Source: Hemicentrotus pulcherrimus
Lineage: Eukaryota > Echinodermata > Echinoidea > Camarodonta > Strongylocentrotidae
Direction: 5' to 3'
NCBI GenBank assembly: GCA_003118195.1
Contig: BEXV01000254.1
Location: 212,313-257,774, forward strand
DNA: 45,462 bases
How positions within the stretch are numbered: position 1 is the stretch's first letter; each line of letters begins with the position of its first letter. Positions 23,101 to 35,100 of this stretch are shown here, piece after piece. The position numbers and the translations under genes are program-made. The notes beneath the pieces were generated by a model, which did no database searches, was not told the DNA's origin, and saw only the letters and a list, made by a program, of their open reading frames with translations.

Positions 23101-26100
23101 CTTCAATCCCATCAAGCGAGCTTTCTAATACAGCTTTGACTTTCATCTCTTGACAAGTCTCTTTAAAGCGATAAACTCTACCCCTGAACACCTCCTCTTG
23201 CCACAGGGGAAACAAACGAAGAAATCTGGGTCTCTTTATGATGGATGTGCAGTGTCATCTATTGGTGAGAAGTTTCACTGCCATGGCCCGTTTAGTGGAT
23301 GGATAAGGCTTAGGGCTCTAAAGCAAGATGACAGGGGTCGACCATCATAACACTATCGGATGTCATCCGGTCATCTTCTGGGCTCAATCTTATGAGCGGT
23401 CATTTCTCTAAGTTTGATATTCTTTTCTGTCTGAAATTATATTTTTAGTCAGAGTACAATTTACTCTAAGGTTAATTACGGTAAGCTTGTTTTCATTGCC
23501 TGTAAGGAGACAGATTCCAACGAACATGATCGCAACTATTTTTGAAAAGGCAACCTAAGGTCATTTCCATAGCTTTGTGCATCACCTATTGATATGGGCA
23601 AACTTGATAATGATGCATTTGTAATCCAAACATGATTTCTATGGGACATACTACAGGGTATTTAAATTGCCCTTGAGGGGTTTTTTTTCCTCCAAATAGT
23701 TGTGATCGTGATTCCAGCTTTTTTGTAGCTTTCATTTCTAGCTTTCATTTCTAGCTTATTAATGGGACATGTTACACTTTAACATACTCAATTCATTATT
23801 TCCTGCTAATATAAATCACAGGATATCAACTACACCTGAAACTGGTTAATTTCCGATTGCATTAATATTGTCAAATTATCTACTCTAGATCCGAGAAGCA
23901 AACTGGTGAAAGTTTGAAAAAACTTGGACAACAAATTAGAAAGTTGTGAATTTGTTAACGTTGTAGTCCCTACAGGTATGGGTTCTTCAAATTGGTTGAA
24001 TCAGTTATGTTTCTGTGGTGTAGTTGCGGACAACTTTCCCATTTTATCCAACATACAAAATGACTAAAACGTCAACTTTTCAAAATAATTGACTCAGGTT
24101 TTTTCTTTCTTTTTAGAGAACCTTTAATAGTTATGCTACTCATATTATATTTTGAACATGACAAACGGGAGAGGTGTCCATGAATTTTTCACCATTCACA
24201 GACTAAATTGCCAATTTGAGATTCCACTGAATTAGTGATCTCATATTTCAAACATTCAAACCTTTCTTATTATTGGACTGATTTATTTTAAACTTTTCCC
24301 CATTCTGTTTATATTATTTGTTCTGCTTTCATACAAATGAACTTATTACAAGGGTTGGATTGCCCTTTGAGAGTGTTTGTGGAGTTATACTTACAGGATC
24401 TTTTTCAGGGTTGCAGACTTTTACATAGAGGATGTGATCTAAAAGCCAGTCAATGGGTTTCTCCATGTGAAACATCAAGAAGAACTCAACCACCAAGTTA
24501 AGATCACTCGACTTGAACAGTTTGCCTAAGAAAGAAAGAAAAAAAAAAAAACAGATACCGGTAATCAAGGTCAAAAACAAAATTGTAACAGATCATTAGG
24601 CATCAAGGCTTGGTCCATACTGGCCCCAAAATATAAACATTTGTTACATGGGCCTGGTGTACATGGACACCCAATATTTTTGACACAAATCAACTTAATA
24701 TAAAGGTTTGGTTTCCCTTTAAGGAAGTAAAATATCAGGTTTACTATTTGTTCATACTCTTTGATGTAGGGTTGTATTTCCAGGCAGTGTGATGCAGTTT
24801 CCGGTGCTTATATCATCCATACAATCATGAACTACATGTACCATCATATGAGGCAAAGATAAATTTCATGAGGGCTTGTTCACACATATCACAGTAAAAA
24901 CCAAGTGTGAACGGGGCTTCAGATTGAAAGCATGTTGTGATACAAAGAGGTTTGAAAAGACAAGACAAAAATATTACAAAATACATTTATGAAGCGCATA
25001 CACTAGGAAAATATATTCTAGTGCACTGCAAGAGCTCCTAATGTACTTAAAATTTACAACATCAAGTAAAATGAAAAGATGTGCTTTTGGTTTTGATTTA
25101 AAAGTACTTAACACTTTCCGATCTCCCATTGATATCTTGTTTTAGGTGATGGGTTTTGCATGATAGAGTATCTTGTGAGCTGCACAGGTTGTGAGTATGT
25201 TTGTGAGACTTGAATTTTAACAGTTCCACAATATAACTACTGGTACGGGGGCTTGACCATTCAGCGCTTTGTAGACAATCAACAGATTCTTGAATGATTA
25301 TATTTGGCGTACTGGTGGCCAGTACAGATCTCTAAAAAGAGGGGGGATCCATGCCAATTACTAATGTAGTTTTTAATTCTACATACAGGTGTATGTACAT
25401 TGTGCCTTGTATCTACAAGTTACTAATGATAACAATACAGTAATTATCCTCCTACTTCTCCAACAAGCTCATTTCCTTTAACGGAAATAATGAGATAGAA
25501 TTTCAAAGATACTGATATTGTATTGAACTATATGTAGTGAGAAAAGGACAGGATATAGAACCTGGAAACATACACGTTCATAAACAGGAAATACTTTTAT
25601 ATGCAAGGAAAAAAAGAAATCTTTAATCAAGTTTTTAAAACAACAAAATGAGAAAGAGCTATCATATCACACAGTATATACGAGGGACATAATCATACAG
25701 ATGTCTCTTTCTTGAAAGTACATGAATCAAGCAAGGCACTTTTTCATGGTTGAAATACAACATATTTTTCCTTGATTTATTTCCTTATATTTTCTTTTTT
25801 TCTTTTCTTTCCTTGTGTGGTCTAATCTCCCCTCAAGTATGCTCTTTTTCTTATTCTTCCTCTCTCACGTTACGCATCATTTTTATATATTCATTCTTCC
25901 TATCTTCAATCATTTTTCATACCTCAATTTTTAATCTTACACTCTATGTTCATAGTTCATACCATTCTTTTTTGTGTGTTTCTTTTTTCTTTTTTTTTAA
26001 ATTTCCTTATTTTTCACACATTGGCACTTCCAGTGTCCTGCATGGTGTCTAAAAATCATCTCAACTTGGTGATTTTCACTTCATCACATTTCTGCAAATG

Positions 26101-29100
26101 GCCTAAAGTGCACTAGCAGACTCGTTTGCATCATCATCTTCCTGCTGTACAAACAGAGAAAGCAATCATGAAAATGGGCCATTTCTTGCCAGCCCATCAT
26201 CCACTAATATGCACTCTCCATTTCCAAAGGCAACCGAGATGGAATCCATTTACTTGCCTTTCTTAAAACCTTCTGTTACATAAAACCAACAAAGAAGTTC
26301 AAGGACTCAAATAACACACTGTGATTTGCACAATTCACTTACAAATATTTACTGTGCTGTATTTTATATTTTTTGTGTTTTAGCATACCCAGGGTTAATT
26401 CTGAGATTGGTTTCGTCTCCAGTATCCTGATAGTTTCCTAAGGACGGGCAGTTTCCTCTTTGGAGGACTACATTCCGGTTTCATTTTCGTTTTAGCAACC
26501 AAGAAAACATGAAAGAGAATGAGAATGTTGTGTAAATTGCATTGTCCTTAATCCTATAATGAGAAGTTCATTGTGTCAAATATAAGTGCCAATTAAGTTA
26601 TTAAGGTACCAATCATTAAAAAATAGTTATGACCAGGATCGCAACTACTCTTGAGAAATCCACTCAAGGACAATACCTTACTGCACATCCAATAGAAATC
26701 ATGTTCTGGGTGGTGTTTCACAAAGATCCTAAGTTGAACTTATCTCTAAGTTCGACTTAAAAATTATGGAGAGCCATTAGCATCTTTGAAAATATTTCGT
26801 AAAAGTTTTTTATGAGGCATAAAATGTTGATTTAAATCATTCATAATTTTCTATTATCAAGGAGAATTCATGTTCTTGATGTGAAATTTATAAAAAGCCT
26901 AAAATGCTTGAATTTTTGCTTTTAACAAGGCTACAAATGGCCCTCCATAATATTTAAGTCCAACTTAGAGTTAAGTTCGACTTGGGATCTTTGTGAAACA
27001 CCCCCTGATTACTTAATACCTCATTATAAAGTTCCTGCATTTCTAAAGGTGACCGACAAGGCTAGTGGAATTGCCTTAAGTTGAAGGTAGTTGCGATTAT
27101 GTTATTGTGAGAAGACATAAAATTAACCCCCCTCTCATGAAAATAGATGTGTCATTCAAATAGGAAACAATTAAAGAGCATATCAAGAAAAGACCAAACA
27201 ATAACAAGGCCCAAGCCTAACAGATGAGACAGACATCATATTGACAAAAGACCGGACAAAATTTTCTTTAAATTCATCTCTCTCATTTCACTGCTTCAAC
27301 TAAGATGTACTTGATATCAGGGTGGAATTCCTCATTCACAGACGTGCATTTTTAAAACTTGTCATCACTGAAGATTGCATATTTCTGAAACTATATTTGA
27401 AGTACCTTAAAGTGTGTCATAGTTGAACTGCTTTTACGGCTTTAATCACGATGTACTTAATATCAGGGTGGAATTCCCCATTTACAGACATGCATTCTTA
27501 AAAATTGTAATCACTGAGGATTGCATATTTCTGAAACTACATTTCAAGTATCTAAAAGTGTGTCATACATGTATATGAACATTCATGAGGAGCCCGATCA
27601 CACATTCTAGAATACAACTTTGATTTGATTTTTGAATAAATCCTAATTGCATTAGATATTGACTAGGGTTCAGAATATGGATATAAATATCATGATTACA
27701 GTGCATCATGAGTCTTCAAGCCGGAGTAAAAGCTAAATCATAGACAATGGTACAGCATCACATTGATTTTAAGTCGATTTATAATATTCCTCTAGTAATA
27801 ACAGGCTTACAATTCTTTGAAATCTATATTTCATTTTTCATATGACTGTTTCAGAACCTTGACCACCAAGATTTTCCATGTTTTTATATTCATATGCTAC
27901 TGCATGCTTTAACAAATCTCATCACAATCGGATCATTGAGTGCGCGGTGGGTCTAAAAGGAAGAAATCAAGGGGGAAAACAATCTGGCTTGGGAGATGAG
28001 CAGTTCTCAATTTCTCATCACAAACCTTAATGGATTTGTCATGCTACAGTGTTAAGTGTGTCATTGTCTCTTGTTCTTTTGAAATATACTCAGACTGATT
28101 CAATTATCGAGCTTCTCAATAAGATTGGAGTCACCTCTCTAAGGCCTCATCAAAATGTGGATCTATGTCTTTATCAACAGACACCCTGGGGGCTTTCAAA
28201 CCAGCCAATATATTGCTGTATTCCACTTATTTATGATAAAAACGGCCAACTAAAACACATTTTTTCAATATTTCAAATAAGAAAGGGTCACAGCTCCCTT
28301 ATTTCTGACAGAATCATTTGTAATTATTTTTAATCATGAGTAAAATAATTTGTAAAGCAAATATCAGAATTTGAGTACTTTGAAGTATGCAGCTGAAAAT
28401 GAAGGTTTATGGAGGGAGTCGTAGGGAAAAAAATTCAAATTACTTCAAAGAAATATCAAAAGAGGACATCTCAAGATTCAGAAGAACAAACAAAAAATGG
28501 CTCCTGTGAACAATAAGGTCTCTTTAGCATTGAAATGTATGAATGCAATAATTATATACATTCAAGGTAGAAAATTTAATTTAACTAAAGTAATAAATAC
28601 CAAGCCTGAAAATGAATTGAGAGAGCTTACACACACCCTCCCACAAGCTGCTTGATGGATTCATAATCTGTTGACAAAATTTGCTTTTATAATCCCCAAA
28701 GTGTCATCAATGCTACATAATGAAGTTCATCACCTTGAGAAATCAGTCTTGAGCAGCTTGGAGCAGTCTTACATGGATAGGTCATTTGTAATCTTTTGGA
28801 GCTACATCATATCTGTGAATTTTGATATATNTACACACACCCTCCCACAAGCTGCTTGATGGATTCATAATCTGTTGACAAATTTGCTTTTATAATCCCC
28901 AAAGTGTCATCAATGCTACATAATGAAGTTCATCACCTTGAGAAATCAATCTTGAGCAGCTTGGAGCAGTCTTACATGGATAGGTCATTTGTAATCTTTT
29001 GGAGCTACATCATATCTGTGAATTTCAATATATATGCCTGCTGTTTGCTCAGCCCATTAAGAAATCATAAGTACTGGTAATGAGTTATTTACTTAGATTA

Positions 29101-32100
29101 CTTTCACATAAAGGAATACTTATATACATCTGACTCAAACCTGAGCCCCATTCATACATTTCATTTCTCCTATACAAAGGAGATTAAACTAACTGAAAAA
29201 CAGTACATAAATCTATATTTTTGGCTAGTGTGAACTCTACCTTGAGGATGATTTCATACACAAATTATAACTCCAATCAACTTCACATACTTCTATTATA
29301 GTTATGAATGGTGAGTTGTCCCAGCTAATCTCATAAGCAAATGTTACAACTGATTTGATCAGCGGTGAGTGGACAATCGCTCCTTCCTCTTTACTAAATG
29401 GACATCATCTTATAAACCATTGGTTGCCCACATAAAGGCTGTAAAAGCTATAAATTGTATCATTCAATGGCAGTCATAGCCTTCTTGCGGGAAGCTAATG
29501 AAAAACTTGCAATAGCAACTTGGTGTTAACCAAAATCTTGAGTAAAGAGATATGAGTATTGTAGTTTGTGATTGATTGATAAAGATAATTATACTAATAA
29601 TAGATCAGGTTTGAAAGGTGGTAAGTCTGTATGTAATTAAAAGCTCAAGGCCAACAAGAAAAAAAATAGAAATAGAAATCGCACCAAACATAGTTTTATA
29701 TTGGAAAAGGCAGTTCATAATGTAGAGGAAAATGACTAAAAACAATTCCCACATTGGTATATCGAGATGACTACGTCAAGAGGCAAAATTTATAGCATGT
29801 TATTATTTTAATATGCATACAGCTTAAGTAGATGGATTGTTTTTTGTTTTTTACAATTTTAATTATGTGTTTATTAAGAAATCAAATCATAACATATAAA
29901 AACTTTCCAAAAAAATACAAATGCAAGTAGATGGATTGTTTTTCTTTCACTTCTCAAGACAAACCCTGAATGTGTTTACACAGAATTGCCTCCTTTATTT
30001 GCTTTTTTTCCTGCCTCTCATTCTCCATGTCTCTGTCTCCTCCTATCTATCTATCTCTGCCTCCCCCTCCCCCTCTCTCTCTCTCTCTCTCCCTCTCCCT
30101 CTCTCTCTCTCTCTCCCTCTCTTTCACTCACTCTCTCATTCAAAGTCAATATGTATTATCCGCATCAAAAGATCAACACACTACAAAATGCCCCCTTCAT
30201 CTTGCACAATGATAAGAACCATTGATGGGATAATTATGCATCATCACATTCAGTAATACACACTTCACAGCAAGCATGAAGCCTCTTTCACACTTGACAC
30301 AAAAAAACAGCCCATTAAGGAAAATACTGCAGCAAACTGAAAAAAAGCATATATCGTTCATATTTTCACGAAGTGAGGAAATTCCCACACAAATTGTATG
30401 CAATTTCATTCACTACGGTCACTTCGTGAAAATAGGGACGATATGCATCCTTCGCTTCCATAACTGTATTTAATAACGCAGATATACGTGACTACATTTA
30501 CAGGTTTATGTTACATACAGATACATTGTTTAACCCTCCTCTTGCCCCAGTTAAGACAGAAAATAAGTTCTTTTTAGCTGTAGCTCTTTTTTAAAGAAGG
30601 GCTACCACTTTGCGTGTGTGAAAGGATCCTTCTCTGGTCAGAATTCTTCATCACTCAACATGCCTGCAGGCTGCTGGGGACTGAGGCGCCAAACCTCAGC
30701 TCATTGAAAACCCCCTCGAGGCTGTCCAAGTGGATCAGCTCTTGCATGCTAACTACCTGCTGTGTGCTCAAATCTCACCAATTCATTTACCAACTAACAA
30801 AGGCAAAACAACGAGGGATGGGGTTACATGGTGCTGCGGTGTACATGAGACATTAAAGGCAAAGATAGGCTACAACAAGAATGGTGTATACGTGTAGACG
30901 GCCTCTTTCTTATATCATGATAAATCTTGCACATAGTTCTGCAATTTAGGCATGTTGTATCATTTTTATCTTGATTGATTTCTTTTCTACCTCATTCACT
31001 TGGTAACCCAGTTTAAATGTTTTTTTTCACAAGCTGAATGTACGATGTAGAGCATTACCTTTACACTTTGCCTGAAAAACTCATATTGTCTGTTCAGAGC
31101 CAAAAGGTGTTAAATCTGTGTTAACATCCTTCTGACTGTCAACAAACACATCTTAACTCTTGAACCATCCAATCTACATCCAATGTGAATATCTCTAATT
31201 CCCTATTGATTCTAATAACTATGACCATCAGCAGGAATCAATAATGTGGTTAAATTTCACTGATCAAAACAGCTCCTAAGAAAACAATTCACAATAACTT
31301 CCAACTTCAACTTAGAAAACCAATGTCACTGCTTACAGTATCAATATTACACACCTTTCCTTGGCTAGGAAGGATGGAGCACATATTACTGCCAGTTGTT
31401 TAAAAAAAAAGAAAGATTTGTGCAGGTACCAACAATCATGGGTTTGTTTAGTAACAGCTGGGTTTTGCATTAATTTTGTTCCCTCAACCCTAGCTGTCAC
31501 TATATATGATAATAACATGTGATAAGCAGAGGGTAAAGCCAGTCTAACTCTATAGAAGAATATTGAGAGGTAAAGCGGAGCCATGCACTTCATGAAGTTG
31601 CTTCTTTTTCAGCATTTTTGTCTAGTTTGTTAATTTTGACATTCAAAACCCAGTATATCAGGGGGGTGTTTTATAAAGCTGTTTGTAAAGTTACGCATGG
31701 CTTTACAATTGACTTGTATATGAAGTGCCAGATAGGATGCCCAAAGTTTTTTTCTGATATTTTCAATAACCTCAATTAAATTATGGCAAAATATATGCTT
31801 CCCATTAAAATTTTTTGTTATCATAAGAATGTTAATCTACATTTGCAAAGTTCAACTTTAGTTGATGTATTTAATAATGATTGAGCATTCCATTTGGCTT
31901 TTCATATACAAGTTGTTTGTAAAGTCATGCATAACTTTACCATCAGCTTCATGAAACACCCCCTGGATATATTATAATTACTATTACATGTACATCTAGG
32001 TTGTGTTATTTTGTTATCTTAAAAAAATCATTTATATCATGATCTTTAAAACAAAATTCTAGTGTGGTTTATCTACGTCTTAAAAATGCAGCAAATATAT

Positions 32101-35100
32101 ATTTTCATCATAATTTCACAATACTGTATTTCATCCTCATAAAGTACAATCACACCAATAATATCAACCCATTAAAGACAAAGCTGAGGTTATTAATTTG
32201 TTTAATGTGTTATTTGAATATTTGTCAAAGTCACTTTGCTATCAGCATGAGATGTGAAAACACTCTTCGAGAAGTACAGCACTAAAACTTTCATGGTAAA
32301 TAACGAGTTCCATGTGAAGAAAGTCATATGTTCTGTACATACCGGGAAAACAATTACAATCCATGAGACTTTTGCAAATTTATGCATTGTCTAGATTCGC
32401 AAATGTTTTCATGCTGTGAAATAAATAAATAACAACGTTGAATTTTATGCGATTTGCAGAAGTTTCTTACCACAAATTAGGTTAAATGTGTATGGTCTGT
32501 GAAAGCTTCTGGTTTATAAAGTTTATCACAGTTTTGTGAAATACAAACACCAATATCTATGTAGTTGTGAAAAGATGCAACCAAGTTCATTTAACTAGTA
32601 TATGATGTGCATGGATGCAACTCTTTAATTTGGACAATTGGCTTCCGTCAATATAGTATATACACCCTTTGTCTTTTCTAAGATGCCATTGTGTGCAATG
32701 TGAGATTTTAGCTTAATCAACAATTTTCTCACTCCGATGGATAAGATGATAATCATCCACTTCACTGAACCTTGACAAATCACCTTGAAGCTTTGTTTTC
32801 TTAGTTTCCATCACAGCTTCTCATCACATTACCTGACAATCAACCCATGCATCACTTGCTTGAAATCTACTCAAGATATCACAAGGAAGCAGGACAAAGC
32901 AAAGCAAAGCATGAGTGATGTACCCAACATCAATTTCTCCACTGCGCCACTGAATCTTTGCCCGGTAGGTAGCGGGACCTTCTTCAAAACAGGCAGCTGA
33001 CTCAGTAAAGCCTGTGCTGAGGGGCTCGATTGTGCTGAACATGGATAATTTACCCCCCTGATTCAGTTGCCACGGGAACAAAAGAGGAACAAGATGCAGG
33101 AGCAGATGGCACACATGGAGAAATCTCATCCAAAGGCTTAGGTGGCAACAACTGCTTTCACCATCCCTCATACCAAAACACCGCAAGGGCATGGAGTCAC
33201 AATAACTGGCTGAAAATGAGAACTTCAACTTTCCCCAAATGCTACATTAATGCTCTCTCTCTCTTTTTCTCACTCACTGTCTCCTCTTCTCCTTTCAATC
33301 TCTTGTTTCTCCCTCTATTTGTCCCAATCACTTTTCATCTATCCCTTTACCTCTTGTTTGCCTCCCACTCCCCTCCCCCCTCTCATCCACTCTCTCTCTC
33401 TCTCTCTCTCTCATTTCCTCCCTTGCTCTTTCTAACTCTATCTCTCTTATTTTTTAAATATTTCCTTCAGAGGTCTAGATGGCAATACTTCAACCTAAAT
33501 TAGTAAAAAAACAGAAATATATGCCCAAATGTTCAATGTTGAAGTGCATTTGCAATATCTATCCAGGCTGGATCGATAAGATAATTTACCAAATATATCA
33601 ATTACTTGGCAGTTTCCCGGACAAAATGTGTATGATCATGTATAAGTCAAAACATATTCTTTCACATGATTAGAAATAAGAGCTTCCATGTCATTTTTTG
33701 AGAGGAGGCGTTTCCAAAACTGGTCTATACCTTTAAACAGGAGATGTTTCTTTGTCAGGAAAAAAAATGTTGAAAACTAATTGTGCTGATTCATGGCATG
33801 ATGGCATGGCATCACGGCATGACACCCAAGGGGAAAACAAAAGCCGGAAGAGAATGTATAATTTGGTTATCACAAGCACTACCGCAACATTGCCAGAGGG
33901 AGGGGGGTAACAATATAATGCCCATTGGATACACGAAAAAATATTATCACAGAAGGGGTGTCATGTCAATGAATGTCTGTTCTTCTATTGGATAATTTTA
34001 ATCTAATTTAGATGTCACGAACAAGATCCCCCTTTTCCTCTACATTCTTTAATGTTAAACCTTACCCATATCCTGTCTTTTCTATTTGCCTCTGTTCTCT
34101 CCTCATTTTGCACTCCTTTTCCAAACTTCTCTAAGATTCCTACCTCATTAAAACTGTTTCTTTCCATGTTATAATTCTATTCCAGTAAACATAAACTCTA
34201 TCTTCGAAGAGCAGTGGAAATATAATACAGTTTTTATGAGTGGAAAGTTAATGTCAAAGTGTATGTCAAAGTTCATGTTGAACTGCAGTAGTCAGCACAG
34301 CCTACTATTCTGTCATTGTTCAAGTGCTGAGCTGTCAAACTACCTCAAGATTGACTCTTTGTGATGAGTTTTCCAGAATTTCAATTGCTGTGTTTGCTGT
34401 TCATTGAACTTCTGAAATTCTTCATATTGCTGATACAGTATATTGGGTGATATATGCATGCACAAGCACTCTCTTCAAACATCGAGAGCACTTTAAATGA
34501 GAATGAACTACAATGAACAGAGAAGGATAGACGATACAATCCAAGCAAAAGCTCTCTAAAAGGCATTTTGCTGGCTAATGTTGAAACGACAACAATTATT
34601 TTAATATCAAAACGAGGTAGAAACACGAATAAAGGGAGTGAAAAGACAACTAATGTTGAGTCATTTTGTTGACAACTTTTTGATCTAAATACTAAGAAAT
34701 GTAATAAAAATGTAAAGCACCTAATATAACTTGAAGTCCTATGTAAGGCACCAATGTCACTGTCTTACATTGGGCACTAGCACTGGGTCATAACCCGGGC
34801 TCTATTCACTTTAACCCCACGCTCTAACCTGAGTGTACTGTAATTCATAGAGTGAGATGGCAAACATTGTTATACAGGCACTGATGTCAAATCCAGATTT
34901 CAAGCTCCGGTTCCAACTTGCCAACTAAGGCCCTTTAACAAGCAGTCACCAACATTGTTTGAACATGAGTCAGGCAGGCTAAGAATTGCCAAACAATAAA
35001 ATCAGTGAAAACCATGTTCATAATACATTTCACATCTTCTACAATTGGATCAAATACCGTTGTTGGTACTAAACACAACAAGATACTGCAAATTATTTAG

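Larger units (their letters stand above)
20422..24394. other. MGAT4 intron between exons B and C
   Basis: About 4 kb without exons. It contains telomere-like degenerate GGTTAGGG words (21090-21165), a G run (21283-21293), a GA-rich tract (21451-21560), a MITE (21829-21933), a reversed SINE fragment (22720-22800) and a GATCGCAACTA-type MITE (23529-23715). Confidence 0.6.

Noticed and set aside
29921..30256. Overlapping Ser/Leu-rich open frames
   Set aside because: Produced by the CT microsatellite in all three frames.
32824..33228. 134-codon minus-strand open frame in the large MGAT4 intron
   Set aside because: No recognisable domain, odd composition and no consistent splice context; treated as a chance frame.
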